From an uncultured Cedecea sp. (lineage in GTDB: Bacteria; Pseudomonadota; Gammaproteobacteria; Enterobacterales; Enterobacteriaceae): 64,000 nt of DNA. Below the pieces are notes generated by a model. It was not told where the DNA came from. It saw only the letters and a list, made by a program, of their open reading frames with translations, and ran no database searches. Made by a program: the position numbers and the translations under genes. Position 1 is the stretch's first letter. Each line of letters starts with the position of its first letter. Below, one piece after another: positions 27,724-37,719 of the stretch. Where the stretch lies: positions 248,001 to 312,000 of the forward strand of contig NZ_CANMLV010000001.1 of NCBI RefSeq assembly GCF_947498825.1. Direction: 5' to 3'.

Positions 27724-28278
27724 TTACTTCTTAGTCACAGGAAATTTCTTGTACAAAGTACACACAGCCACATCATAAATCAGCGCCACCTGTTTCCTGT
27801 CCGTCCCGTTAGCTATCAACCGCCCAGCCTGCGCCCATTGTTCTGGCGTTAATTTTGGCCTGCGCCCTCCTATCCTTCCCTGTTCTCTTGCTGCCGCTAA
27901 ACCGGCCATCGTTCGTTCAACAATGAGTTCACGTTCCATTTCAGCCAGTGCGCCCATTATATGAAATATGAAACGCCCCATTGGGCTGGATGTATCGATG
28001 CTGTCTGTCAGGCTGCGGAAATGAATGTTGCGGTTACGGAGTTCATCGACTAACAAGACCAGGTTTCGCATTGACCGGCCTAGCCGATCCAGCTTCCAGA
28101 CAACAAGAATGTCACCCTCTTTGAGCTGCTTTAATACCCGTTTTAGAACCGGGCGATTAGCAACAGTACCGCTCATTTTTTCCTCAAATATCTGTTCGCA
28201 TCCTGCGCGTTCCAGGGCATCACGTTGTAAAGAGGTATTTTGGTCATTTGTTGACACACGAACATAGCCAATTTGCAT
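27724..28278 (-). CDS. Serine DNA invertase (Gin/Pin/Hin type)
   Basis: The 184-aa protein has the resolvase/invertase catalytic domain with the nucleophilic serine in YVRVSTNDQNTSLQRDAL, the arginine-bearing VVWKLDRLGRS block, the dimer helix GALAEMERELIVERT and a C-terminal HTH (GTDRKQVALIYDVAVCTLYKKF). Length and sequence are those of phage tail-fibre invertases (Gin, Cin, Pin), not transposon resolvases. It sits 70 bases from one of two inverted crossover sites flanking alternative fibre ends, so its job is to flip that segment, normally with host Fis. Confidence 0.93.
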   Translation of the reverse strand: MQIGYVRVSTNDQNTSLQRDALERAGCEQIFEEKMSGTVANRPVLKRVLKQLKEGDILVVWKLDRLGRSMRNLVLLVDELRNRNIHFRSLTDSIDTSSPMGRFIFHIMGALAEMERELIVERTMAGLAAAREQGRIGGRRPKLTPEQWAQAGRLIANGTDRKQVALIYDVAVCTLYKKFPVTKK

Positions 28279-28347
28279 AATTTATAGCCACTAATTTCGT
28301 TATAAAAATGCAGGGAAGTGTACAGGTAAAAATTGAAAGGCTTTATC

Positions 28348-28364
28348 CAAAACGCTGGTTTGGG
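28348..28364 (+). repeat. Crossover site of the invertible segment (left)
   Basis: CAAAACGCTGGTTTGGG lies here and, inverted, at 30171-30187. With its flank (TTATC before it) it resembles the gix/cix sites of Mu and P1. The reading frame through both copies encodes QNAGLG. Confidence 0.85.
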
Positions 28365-29379
28365 CGGGTTCAGTAATAGAACGGTATCTTCAGCGAATTG
28401 GAATGAAATTACAGAGACGGGTATCTATCATGCTGAAACACAAAACCAACCAGAGTTGCCTGCAGCGGTTGGTGGATTAATTGTCTTAAATATTGTGACT
28501 GGAATTTACATTACGCAGCTTTGCATGAGATCTAACTCCGCATCACCACAAATGTGGCGACGTTCAAAAGATACAAATGGCTGGGGCGCATGGATGTCAG
28601 TCATGCTTGCTGGGGATTTTGGAATAGGAAGTGCTACGGGTGTTGCTCGTTCAGATGCTGAACTAACAGCACCCGACGGAGTACCGGGTGGGCTATTTAG
28701 ACAGTCAGGTAGTGTGGGGTTATCAAATTTATTTGGTTCATATGGTTCCGGGATTTGTATGCCGCATGCGATGTCGAGCGCAGGAACCAGTCGACTTAGC
28801 ACATTTTTGTTCATGCAGGCAAATGGACAGCTAAAAACAAAATGGCAATCAGTTAACACTTCAACTGGAGAGGTGTCAGGAACAGTACACACCGTTTATT
28901 CGACAGCGAACACAACTAAAGCATCTGATGGCGCACTAAAAGCAGCCTCACCAGTAGCTCGTATTGCTAGCCCTGAATCTACAGATCGGCTTGATATTGA
29001 TGAGAGTGATTTTGAATGGTGTGGTTACGGCGTAGCTAATGGCGAGGCTCGCGGCGTTGAAATCATTCGTGAGGATGTTGGCGTGTATCGGGTAACAGGC
29101 GCTAAATCTTTGGCATCGTCGGGCTGGCGCTTGCTACCGCCACGCGATCCAGATGGCAGCGGGGATTTGGGTGTGGTGACAGCAGAACAGCTTGATGATG
29201 AGATCATCATTTCACTGTTCCGCCGCAAAATGGTACTAGCTGATGGAGAAATTGTTATTCAGTCAGGTGAGTCGATTGATGTGCCGGCTAACTCATGGAT
29301 TGATATTCGTCTGGATATGCCAGAATCAGTTATTGCTCCTGATGCTCCGACTGAAGAGCCTCAGATTCAGCCTGAATAG
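28348..29379 (+). CDS. Silent alternative tail-fibre C-terminus
   Basis: The frame through the left crossover site runs for 343 codons to a stop at 29377-29379. It encodes a fibre end with TETGIYHAETQNQPELP and NGWGAWMSV, typical of phage tail fibres, and a closing region (GESIDVPANSWIDIRLDMPES) that parallels the end of the expressed fibre (GEAVDIPADQFVSVRVEMP). It has no start codon, promoter or ribosome site of its own. Inversion between the two sites would join it in frame to the fibre N-terminus. Its stop overlaps the end of the expressed fibre gene tail to tail. Confidence 0.85.
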   Translation, partial: QNAGLGGFSNRTVSSANWNEITETGIYHAETQNQPELPAAVGGLIVLNIVTGIYITQLCMRSNSASPQMWRRSKDTNGWGAWMSVMLAGDFGIGSATGVARSDAELTAPDGVPGGLFRQSGSVGLSNLFGSYGSGICMPHAMSSAGTSRLSTFLFMQANGQLKTKWQSVNTSTGEVSGTVHTVYSTANTTKASDGALKAASPVARIASPESTDRLDIDESDFEWCGYGVANGEARGVEIIREDVGVYRVTGAKSLASSGWRLLPPRDPDGSGDLGVVTAEQLDDEIIISLFRRKMVLADGEIVIQSGESIDVPANSWIDIRLDMPESVIAPDAPTEEPQIQPE

Positions 29380-30682
29380 CTGCCTGATTTTGATTCCAAA
29401 TGCTGTCTATCGGCATCTCGACACGAACTGAAACGAATTGGTCGGCAGGAATGTCGACCGCTTCACCATCGGAAACCCCTTCAATGATATTCTGAGCAAA
29501 TACAGGCGCGTCCGGATAGGTTCGATGATAGGTCTGTACCAGCACTGAACCATCAGCGTTCACCTCAAAATCCAACCATACAAGAGGCTGGCCATTCCGG
29601 TCTTTCGGTATATCAAACCCGCCATTAACCCCGCCCCATGCCGCATCAGCATTTAAACCAATGCAGTTTTTGATTAGGTACTGGCCCACAGCTAACCGAG
29701 TCACCACGCACCCTTCTGACTCGTCATTAGTTTCGTAGTGGCCATCATGGAATATTTTAACTATTGGGGATGCTACTTTTAGTGTTCCATCCGCTGCTTT
29801 AGTTGTGTTAGCTGTTGTGTAAATTGTTTGCATTGCTGCTTCCTGCACCCCGGTGGCTATATTGACACGGCTCCATTGAGCTTTTAGTGTGCCAGATCCA
29901 TTGCAGAAAAGCTGGAATGACGCGAAATAAGTTGCTGAGTTGATCCTGCCGTACGGTATGTTAATTCCTGCACCATAGGCCCCGAACTTGATATTTGCGC
30001 TTCCGCCACCCTGAGTGAAAAAAGTTGTGGGATAACCTTCTACGCTATCAAGTTCACTATCCAATAATGGAGGAGGCGACATCCCACCAAGCCCAAACCC
30101 GCCGACTTGAAGCACCCTCCCGGGAGTTTTATCCCTGGATGACGTCGTCGCATCTAAAGTGGCCACAGTTCCCAAACCAGCGTTTTGTCGAATACCTTCC
30201 ACAGTGGTTGCACCTGTACCACCCTGAGCAATGCTCAGCGCCGTTTTAAGCCCAGTCAGGCTTGTGATATCGCTATTCGCGCCTTTCTTCGCCAGTGACT
30301 TCTGTCCCGGAACAGTTACTGCTTGACCGCCCACAGTAATCGTTACGTCACCAGTACCATTCATCACGTCAGCAAATCCGCTGATGTTTCGCTGATACAT
30401 GCCGAATGTTTCAGCTATATCCTGTGCCAGTCCGTCAACACTCAGATTGTCACTAAGCAGAATTGAATATTTTGTTCCTGCGGCTAATGCTGGGCTTGCT
30501 GCTGGCGATACCGTCATTGCTGTGCCACTGGTTATTCCAGTGATTTGAAATGTCTGTGGCGGTGAGGTCATGGTTAATACAGTGCATCCCACACGGATTA
30601 AAGAACCCGCTGCAGTAAAATTAGTGCCAGTGCCGGTTAATGTATTTCCGCTAACTGCAATAGTGCCTGTTGTGTAAATCAT
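29330..30682 (-). CDS. Tail fibre protein, currently expressed version
   Basis: The 450-aa protein has a constant N-terminal part (residues 1 to about 165, with the short NTLTGTGTNFTAAGSLIRVG start found in many fibre proteins) and a variable C-terminal part after QNAGLG. The C-terminus is the likely receptor-binding region. The switch point coincides with the inverted 17-base site at 30171-30187. The gene follows the J-like gene after a terminator, so it needs its own promoter or read-through. It has no fibre-assembly chaperone (Tfa) behind it. Confidence 0.9.
   Translation of the reverse strand: MIYTTGTIAVSGNTLTGTGTNFTAAGSLIRVGCTVLTMTSPPQTFQITGITSGTAMTVSPAASPALAAGTKYSILLSDNLSVDGLAQDIAETFGMYQRNISGFADVMNGTGDVTITVGGQAVTVPGQKSLAKKGANSDITSLTGLKTALSIAQGGTGATTVEGIRQNAGLGTVATLDATTSSRDKTPGRVLQVGGFGLGGMSPPPLLDSELDSVEGYPTTFFTQGGGSANIKFGAYGAGINIPYGRINSATYFASFQLFCNGSGTLKAQWSRVNIATGVQEAAMQTIYTTANTTKAADGTLKVASPIVKIFHDGHYETNDESEGCVVTRLAVGQYLIKNCIGLNADAAWGGVNGGFDIPKDRNGQPLVWLDFEVNADGSVLVQTYHRTYPDAPVFAQNIIEGVSDGEAVDIPADQFVSVRVEMPIDSIWNQNQAAIQAESEALQSEHQEQ
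30171..30187 (-). repeat. Crossover site of the invertible segment (right)
   Basis: This is the inverted partner of the site at 28348-28364. The segment between them, about 1.84 kb, contains only the two alternative fibre ends. Confidence 0.85.
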
Positions 30683-30701
30683 TATTTATCTCCAGAAAAT
30701 G

Positions 30702-30722
30702 AAAAACCCGCCGAAGCGGGTT
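30702..30722 (-). terminator. Terminator after the J-like gene
   Basis: On the minus strand AACCCGC-TTCG-GCGGGTT is followed by TTTTC, 17 bases after the stop codon of the tail tip gene. Confidence 0.88.
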
Positions 30723-30738
30723 GTGATGTTTAATTTGG

Positions 30739-33700
30739 TTAGGATTTCATAAGGATGCATGCTAAGAAAGGCATATACCCCCCACCTGTGTTGCCGTCAG
30801 CCTCATATTGAATTGTAGTAACTGTATTTGCCTCAATAACTCTGGAGTATGCCGTGGCTCTGGTTTGAGCTCCGTCCGCTCGAATATCTACAGCTCGAGT
30901 TCCATTTATTGTTACAATACATCGAGTAAAAAATTTCGTCCCGAAATCTGAGCTAACATCACCTGACGCCATTATTGTTGGTATTACCAACGTTCTTTTG
31001 ACTGCTGATGCAGGGATAGTGATTGTTTCCCCCCTGTTAACTACATGAGTGCTAACGACGTCACCCTCAATTTTTTCAGCATAAACGGTCCCCTCAAAAC
31101 GGCCATCCGTTGCATATACAGTGCCTCTGAATACACCATCGGTGGCGTAAACCTTCCCTCTTACCACAACATCATTGAATTCAGAGCCACCATCTTTGTT
31201 TATAGACCAACCAGAAAAGCTGGGTGCATAATTATTGGATTGAATGAGGTTACCAATTTTTGCGTTAGTAATAGAGCCATCACCAACAAGCAGGTCATTA
31301 ATAATCACCTGATTGTTTTTGATAATAAATGGCGATGTTAAGGCTCCATTAACCTGACTCGTAAAAAATAACTGGTCAGCCATCATAATAATTTCTGACT
31401 GTGTAACACCAGAATCATTATTAACGCCAAATCCAATGCCTGAGACAACACTCCTACCGTTATCATCTACCGCAACTTTAATTACCCGTGATGCGCTTAA
31501 TTCACCATTAATATCAGCCACCGCTTTTGACGTATCCGATATTAAGGCGGTATTATCATTCACACTGGCTGTGATTGTGCTAATTTGCGTGGCGGTGGCC
31601 TGCTGATAATTCGATACCGTCTGACTCAGATTAGTTACAGACGCCGCATTCCCAGCAACATCAGTTTTAATCTGCTCCAGCGCGGTAGCTGTCGCCGATT
31701 TCTCATCTGCTATCACGGTATCAATACGGTCAATTTCTGCCTGATTAGCGTTGTACTGAACGGACAGCGTTTGGCGCATATTGACCTGAGCCAGGGTATT
31801 CGTAATCAATGCAATAGCATTGTTTTTCGAACTGCCCGACGCATTATCAGTCTGCGCTTTCAGCTCCTCCAGCCTGGAAGCCATAGCACTGTCGAGCGTG
31901 GTTACTGCCTGCGTTAATTCAGAAACATCAGACTCGTTATCATCGACGCGGGTATTAAGCTGATTAACCGCCTGTGTCCTGGCCTCCGTCTCATTCGTCA
32001 ATGCGGTATTAACGTTTGTGATCGCCGATTCGTTCTTGCCGGTTCGGGTTTCGATAGTCGTCATACGCGTAGCTGAAGCCGCTTTCTCATCAGCCACAAC
32101 CTGGCTCAAGTCAGTCAGCCCGGCTGTGTTCTTCCCGGTCTGAGCTTCAAGGCGAGTGACATCATTTACACGAGCCTCCGTTTCACTTGCGATAACCTGA
32201 GTGACTTGCTCAAACTTCGCTGAGTTATCACCGCTTTGGACCGATAAGCGAGTGGAAATATCAGCTTGCGCAAGGGAGTTACTAATGATGGCCTGGGCAT
32301 TATTCTGAATAGCACCAGAAACCTGCCCGGCTTTCACTTCCATTTCATCAAACCGGGTCGAGGTGGCACCATCCAGAGTGGCCACAGTTTCAGCCAGGTT
32401 AGATACGCTGGCATTGGTTTGATCGGTTTTGGTGGTTAGCTGCTCAACAGCAGAGGTACGCGCCAGGGTTTCATCGGTAATAGCTTGATTAACCCTCGTG
32501 ATAGCTGCTGCATTGCTTTCACTCGAGACAGTTAATTTCTCAATAGCATCTATTCTGGCGCTCGTTTCATCGCTAACAGCCTGGCGAACAGAGTTAATTG
32601 CAGCAGTATTATCCCCGGTTACGGCTTCCAGGCGCTCGACATCTGACACCCTGGCTTCCGTCTCAGTGGCTATAACTTGAGTGACCCGCTCAAACTTAGC
32701 AGCATTGTCGCCACTCTGAACCGACAGCCGCGTTGAGATATCCGCCTGCGCCAAAGAATTACTGATGATGGCTTGGGCATTGTTCTGAATCGCGCCGGAC
32801 GCTTGCTCAGTTTTTGCCGTGATTTCATCAAAACGGGTAGATGTTGCACCATCCAGAGTAGCCACGGTTTCAGCTAATCCAGACACACTGGCATTGGCTT
32901 TCTCCGTCTCTGCAGTCAGTTTTTCCACAGCAGAAGTACGCGCCTCAGTTTCATCTGTAATGGCCTGACTTACGCGGGTGATCGCTGCCGCATTCTCTCC
33001 GGTGGTGACCGTTAATTTCTCGACAGCATCAACCCGCGCACTCGACTCATCAGAAACCGCCTGACGAACCGCGTTGATTGCAGCAGTATTATCCCCGGTT
33101 GCGGCCTCCAGACGCTCGATATCGGATACCCTGGCTTCCGTTTCCGTGGCGATGACCTGCCTCACCTGCTCGAATTTCGCCGTATTTTCGCCGTTCTGTA
33201 CTGCGATGCGGAACGAGGTATCTGCCTGAGCCAGAGAGTTGCTTATGATGGCCTGGGCATTATTTTGAATAGCACCGGACGCAGTATCGGTTTTTACTGC
33301 CAACTCATCAAAACGCGTTGCGGTAGAGCTCTCCAAAGTGGTGACGGCTTCGTTCAGACTGGTAATATCAGCCGTATTGTTGGCTGTCTTCGCTGTAAGT
33401 TGGTCAACTGCCGTTGTTCTGGCTTCTGTTTCATTCGTCAGTGTCTGACGAACTTCTGTCAGCCCGGATTCATTAGCCGCAGTTCTCGCTTCAAGATTGA
33501 TAACATCAGTAACACGTGCCTCGGTTTCAGTAGCGATTACTTCCCGCAATTGTTCGTATTTTGCAGAGTTCTCACCGTAATGTACCGATTGACGGACAAC
33601 AACATCAGCCAGCGCCAGAGAGTTACTGATAATCGCTTGTGCCGTCTGCTTGTTAGCTGCTGAAACGGCTGTGATATCTGCGCCATTTTGCAAAATATTA

Positions 33701-36498
33701 TTCGCCATTTTATCCGCGTCGGCAATTATCTGGTCGGTGGTCTCCTTCCCTGAGTTGACAGCATTAATAATATCGTCAGCATTTTTCTGGATATCCTCAG
33801 CCAGTTTTTCAGTATCAGCGATAATCTGGTCAGTCGTTTCCTTGCCTGATTGAACCGCATCTGCTATGGCATCGGCATTTTTTTGAATGTCCTCCGCCAT
33901 ATCTTTTGCATCAGCGATAATCTGATCGGTGGTCTGTTTTGTTGACTCTACAGCCGAAGCGAGATTTTCAGCATTATCACGAATGGCTTCCGCCAGGTCT
34001 TCGATTTTTGCACTGCCGTCAATGACTGACTCAATTATTCCCTTGAATACGTCAGAGTCTTTCACCCCCTCAACCACGGCATCTGTAATCTCTGAAAAAT
34101 CGGCCTCAGGCGAACCGGATGCCTGAACAAAATCAGATACGCCAAAAGCGTTTCTCGCTCTGACATAAATATAATATACATGCCCCACTTTTAGCTGACT
34201 CACAGTCCACTGGTGACCACGTCCAAGGTACTGCGCTTGTGATTCTATGTTTTTAATATTGGATACTGGGTTTTCGCCAGAAAACCAAAACTCAAATCCA
34301 GTATCAGATGTCAGTGTCGCTTGTGTGACTGGCACCAGAGTGGCCTGGAATACACCAGGAAGCCATTGAATAGATTTTGGTGCAGAAGGTGCGCCGATAA
34401 TCAGACTAACCTGCGTTTCCGCCCCCTTCATCCCGTTTTCATTGCGCCCGCGTACGCCAAGAGAGTAGTTTCCAGAGTCCAGCCCGTAAAATTCATAACG
34501 AAACTGATCGGTCTCATACTGTGCAACAACTCTCCCGTCCGCGTTATAAATGTATAGCTCGAACGCGAGTTTTTTTGTTGCTGTACCGGTTTCCCATGTA
34601 GCGGTGACTTGCACTGTTTCACTGTTAGTATTGATGATTCTCAGGCTTTCAATATTTGGTACGCGATAACTATTAAACGTATCGTTTGGCATATCGAATA
34701 CCGCACCATCGTCAACGACAGCTTGTTTTTTCGGGCCATGCAGTGTTGCAGTGATGCTATAGACAGAGTTGTTACTCTCTTCTGAAATGCCCATGATGCG
34801 AACAAGAATCGGTGCCGCTTCGCCAGTGGAAATGACGAATACAGTCCCATCACGCACCCATGTCGGCGCTGTCTTCAGTGTAATCTCTCGCCCTGCAACG
34901 CTGGCTATTTCATACTTAACAAACTTCCCACTGGAACTCATCAGAGACACTAAATCTCCGCTGCCAACTAGCTCAGATACATCAGCGTCAGCGGTAATGG
35001 ATTTCCCCGCATGAGACATGATTCGACCACCCAGTCGGCTGGCTGCATGGTTATTATCCATCACTTCAATAATGTCGCCTGGAATGAACCGAATCGCTTC
35101 CCGAGCCATCTTGAACGCTACTTTTTTGTTTTCACGCTTGACGGTTTCCAGCATCCACTTTCCTGCTCTGAAAGCCTGTCCCCGCGATGTACAGCCGAAT
35201 GCCTCTATAGTTGTTTCGTTATAGCTATGACGCCCTATCATCTCGTCATCAGAAACGTATTCTTTTACTTGCTCCCACCCGTTATTCGGGTCAGTCCAAG
35301 AGACAACTACGGCGTTGTATCTCTCGGAGCGCTTCATCGAACTGTAAGTGAACAGCCCATCAACCACGTTTGCGTTAGTGATTGAAGCTACAGGGTCTTG
35401 AGGGTTGTCAAGCATTACAGAGAAACGCATGCCATCCCACAGCGCGATACCCCTGAACATTCCGGCGATGTCATCAAGCAAGTCGCGGGAGCTCTTCTGC
35501 TCAGTGATGTATGCGTTAAGTGTAAATCGCGGCTCTTTTCCGCCGTAGCCATCATCAACCATCTGATCACAGAACTGCGAAAGAACGTACAGGCTACCGT
35601 CATCCACGTCGATATAGCCAGCGCTGCGCGCAAGCCCATACCGGGGGTTTTTTACTAGCGCACGGAACAGCCAGGCCGGGTTATTTGTCCACGCTGATTT
35701 AAAGCCACCAGTCCAGATGCCAGTATAAGTGCGGGTTATCGGGTCGTAGTTATCAGGTACATCGACAATGAGACCGCGAAGATGATAGGTCCTGGTGGGC
35801 GTTTCAGTATACTGGTCACGGTCAACTACGCACCCGGCAACAGCAGAATGCGGATACGACAGGTTGTCGTCAGTAATTTCGGTAAAACTATTCCAGACAG
35901 TGCCGTTATTCAGCAAATCACTGCTGCTGTCTGCTGTAATGCGGCGCAGACGAATATCAAATGGTTTAGTATCAGGTGCATCAAAAAGATGAGCCTCAAG
36001 ATATTCACCGGATATTTTCCCTCTGATTGTGACAGTCTTTTGAGTTTGCCAGGAAAGATTGCCCGTCCGGGTTTCAATCACCATCGTCACGGACGTTTCT
36101 TGCTGATTTCCTCTCGTGTCCTGCTGGACTAATCCAGAAACGCCGATATTCATGCGTACACGGTCAACATCTGTATCAGTAACCGTGCGAACAATCGGTG
36201 TAGCTTGCGTGACATCCGCGTTAACAAGCGTTGTTGATTCGATTGTGTTAAAGCCGTTAATCGGCTCCTGAGATGCTGTTCCCGGTCTCCACGCCACGCT
36301 CACACCATTGATAGTCGTGTTTCCTGCTGAATCAGTCACCGGGGTTTTGTTCAGCATAAAAGATGACAGGTGCTGCTGGTCAACTGGCCCTGCTATCGGA
36401 CCTTCGCATAGAAGATCGAGCACTTTCAGATACTGCTTACTCTTAAGGTTGTCATCAATTAACTTAGGAGTGCTTCCTCCACCACCGCCGCCACTCAT
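30739..36498 (-). CDS. J: Tail tip / host-specificity protein J-like, 1919 aa
   Basis: The first 800 or so residues follow the lambda J pattern (glycine-rich start, KVLDLLCEGPIAGPVD, phage-tail domain and fibronectin-type modules around ATWETGTATKKLAFELYIYN). J contacts the outer-membrane receptor. Residues from about 830 to 1700 are a very long coiled coil with three 31-residue repeats (TTDQIIAD..EDIQKNAD) and then several units of about 157 residues (GAIQNNAQAIISNSLAQAD, IATETEARVSD). The last 150 residues hold a compact domain with repeated VYATDG motifs. Lambda J has only 1132 residues, so the repeats add about 800. Start with a ribosome site GGAGG. Confidence 0.92.
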   Translation of the reverse strand: MSGGGGGGSTPKLIDDNLKSKQYLKVLDLLCEGPIAGPVDQQHLSSFMLNKTPVTDSAGNTTINGVSVAWRPGTASQEPINGFNTIESTTLVNADVTQATPIVRTVTDTDVDRVRMNIGVSGLVQQDTRGNQQETSVTMVIETRTGNLSWQTQKTVTIRGKISGEYLEAHLFDAPDTKPFDIRLRRITADSSSDLLNNGTVWNSFTEITDDNLSYPHSAVAGCVVDRDQYTETPTRTYHLRGLIVDVPDNYDPITRTYTGIWTGGFKSAWTNNPAWLFRALVKNPRYGLARSAGYIDVDDGSLYVLSQFCDQMVDDGYGGKEPRFTLNAYITEQKSSRDLLDDIAGMFRGIALWDGMRFSVMLDNPQDPVASITNANVVDGLFTYSSMKRSERYNAVVVSWTDPNNGWEQVKEYVSDDEMIGRHSYNETTIEAFGCTSRGQAFRAGKWMLETVKRENKKVAFKMAREAIRFIPGDIIEVMDNNHAASRLGGRIMSHAGKSITADADVSELVGSGDLVSLMSSSGKFVKYEIASVAGREITLKTAPTWVRDGTVFVISTGEAAPILVRIMGISEESNNSVYSITATLHGPKKQAVVDDGAVFDMPNDTFNSYRVPNIESLRIINTNSETVQVTATWETGTATKKLAFELYIYNADGRVVAQYETDQFRYEFYGLDSGNYSLGVRGRNENGMKGAETQVSLIIGAPSAPKSIQWLPGVFQATLVPVTQATLTSDTGFEFWFSGENPVSNIKNIESQAQYLGRGHQWTVSQLKVGHVYYIYVRARNAFGVSDFVQASGSPEADFSEITDAVVEGVKDSDVFKGIIESVIDGSAKIEDLAEAIRDNAENLASAVESTKQTTDQIIADAKDMAEDIQKNADAIADAVQSGKETTDQIIADTEKLAEDIQKNADDIINAVNSGKETTDQIIADADKMANNILQNGADITAVSAANKQTAQAIISNSLALADVVVRQSVHYGENSAKYEQLREVIATETEARVTDVINLEARTAANESGLTEVRQTLTNETEARTTAVDQLTAKTANNTADITSLNEAVTTLESSTATRFDELAVKTDTASGAIQNNAQAIISNSLAQADTSFRIAVQNGENTAKFEQVRQVIATETEARVSDIERLEAATGDNTAAINAVRQAVSDESSARVDAVEKLTVTTGENAAAITRVSQAITDETEARTSAVEKLTAETEKANASVSGLAETVATLDGATSTRFDEITAKTEQASGAIQNNAQAIISNSLAQADISTRLSVQSGDNAAKFERVTQVIATETEARVSDVERLEAVTGDNTAAINSVRQAVSDETSARIDAIEKLTVSSESNAAAITRVNQAITDETLARTSAVEQLTTKTDQTNASVSNLAETVATLDGATSTRFDEMEVKAGQVSGAIQNNAQAIISNSLAQADISTRLSVQSGDNSAKFEQVTQVIASETEARVNDVTRLEAQTGKNTAGLTDLSQVVADEKAASATRMTTIETRTGKNESAITNVNTALTNETEARTQAVNQLNTRVDDNESDVSELTQAVTTLDSAMASRLEELKAQTDNASGSSKNNAIALITNTLAQVNMRQTLSVQYNANQAEIDRIDTVIADEKSATATALEQIKTDVAGNAASVTNLSQTVSNYQQATATQISTITASVNDNTALISDTSKAVADINGELSASRVIKVAVDDNGRSVVSGIGFGVNNDSGVTQSEIIMMADQLFFTSQVNGALTSPFIIKNNQVIINDLLVGDGSITNAKIGNLIQSNNYAPSFSGWSINKDGGSEFNDVVVRGKVYATDGVFRGTVYATDGRFEGTVYAEKIEGDVVSTHVVNRGETITIPASAVKRTLVIPTIMASGDVSSDFGTKFFTRCIVTINGTRAVDIRADGAQTRATAYSRVIEANTVTTIQYEADGNTGGGYMPFLACILMKS

Positions 36499-36526
36499 AA
36501 ACTCCTCCTTTCAACTGTCAAGGCAG

Positions 36527-37051
36527 TTAGCTGATAATTTGTTCCCAGTTATCAGTATTGCTTGTATCAATACCCAGGCTGATAACGTTACTTCCGATCA
36601 TCATCTCACCCAGAAGAATGGGTACCGGCCTGCCTTGTCCGACACGGTTCTCCGCACTGGTGAATGAGTTGTTCGTGATTGAATTCGTATCCTGTTCTGC
36701 TGACGTCTTCGTCTTCATTTGTGATGTCATGTAAAGCGAGTACGCAACAGATGCGACCGACACAGCCACCATGACCCAAGCAGCAGCCGCCGCAGAAATA
36801 GCACCTTCTACGACTGGTACAATCAGTACGCTAGAGCCTTCTTTTACATGCCGATTCATATGGAATTCGAGGCTATCTCCGCATACATCGTTACCATCGA
36901 TGCGCATACGTATCCGGGCATTGTAGAAATCTCGCTTGAATGCGGGGCACTGTGCAAGAAGGAGCCGCAGCCCCTGCGCTGGCGTGTCTACGCTCATTGT
37001 GATCTGGCGGAAATGTCGTCGTAAACTCCCCGCAAATCTAAAGATGAGCAT
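36527..37051 (-). CDS. I: Tail assembly protein I-like
   Basis: The 174-aa protein has an N-terminal ubiquitin-like region (GLRLLLAQCPAFKRDF), a hydrophobic middle (AAAAAWVMVAVSVASVAYSLY) and a C-terminal part, the layout of lambda gpI. It overlaps the end of the K-like gene by 58 bases and precedes J, exactly as in lambda, and is needed for assembly of the tail tip. Confidence 0.87.
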   Translation of the reverse strand: MLIFRFAGSLRRHFRQITMSVDTPAQGLRLLLAQCPAFKRDFYNARIRMRIDGNDVCGDSLEFHMNRHVKEGSSVLIVPVVEGAISAAAAAWVMVAVSVASVAYSLYMTSQMKTKTSAEQDTNSITNNSFTSAENRVGQGRPVPILLGEMMIGSNVISLGIDTSNTDNWEQIIS

Positions 37052-37719
37052 TGTTCGTGTCTCCAGATAGAGTGAATAAGAGGTACGTGAATCTGACGAA
37101 GCGGTTCACGACGGCTGAGTCTGCCGTGCACTTCATGGTGCATAATGGTGTTCTCGCCCAGCCATATCATTGCATGGCATGGGTCACACTCGGGGAAAGC
37201 TCGCCGGATGATTACGTCACCAGGCTGAATAGCGTCAAAGCCAACCTGATAAAAGCCGTTGGCCTCAATGTTCTTAAGATAAAGATTCTCTCCTCGCAGC
37301 CACCAACCGTTGGTCCGCTCGAAGTCGGGTAGGTCGATGCCGCAGAGATGATATGCATCGCGAAACAGCGTATAGCAGTCCGTTTTACCGTGCGCAAACC
37401 TTCGCCCGAGAAGATGTTGCACAGGACGAAACTTTCTTAACTTATCGCCACTTGCAAGCCACCACTCAATACCTGTCGCCAGTTGCGCTGTACGGTCAGC
37501 GCCGGATAGCACCAGTTTTTGTTGGGGGTGGGAATGAAAAACGGCGGTGATTTCTCCCGCCGCTTCTGCTTCAAGCCAGTCCCTATCATCAATCCGGAAA
37601 TTTCTCGCCGGATCAGGGTGCGCGTTGCGACATCGCCACAGGCGGTGGGCGTCGATAATTAGGCCGCACACCTCATTGTCGGATGATGCAGCATAAGCCA
37701 AACATTCAGATTCAATCAT
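36994..37719 (-). CDS. K: Tail tip assembly protein K-like (JAB peptidase plus NlpC/P60)
   Basis: The 241-aa protein joins an N-terminal JAB/Mov34 metal-peptidase domain (FHSHPQQKLVLSGADR, with the HxHP and SxxD motif) to a C-terminal NlpC/P60 cysteine-peptidase domain (GKTDCYTLFRDAYHLCGIDLPDF for the cysteine and CHAMIWLGENTIMHH for the histidine). This is gpK of lambda-type tails, which helps assemble the tip and may open the cell wall. Its start touches the stop of the L-like gene. Confidence 0.92.
   Translation of the reverse strand: MIESECLAYAASSDNEVCGLIIDAHRLWRCRNAHPDPARNFRIDDRDWLEAEAAGEITAVFHSHPQQKLVLSGADRTAQLATGIEWWLASGDKLRKFRPVQHLLGRRFAHGKTDCYTLFRDAYHLCGIDLPDFERTNGWWLRGENLYLKNIEANGFYQVGFDAIQPGDVIIRRAFPECDPCHAMIWLGENTIMHHEVHGRLSRREPLRQIHVPLIHSIWRHEQCSSLDLRGVYDDISARSQ

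Noticed and set aside
28333..28347. TTG start for the plus-strand fibre end
   Set aside because: There is no ribosome site, and the preceding bases are outside the invertible segment; the frame makes sense only when joined to the fibre N-terminus by inversion.
31045..35658. Several plus-strand frames opposite the J-like gene
   Set aside because: They are short, lack ribosome sites and follow from codon repetition in J.
30739..36498. DNA repeats in the J-like gene considered as mobile element copies
   Set aside because: They are in-frame protein repeats of about 157 residues without terminal inverted repeats or target duplications.
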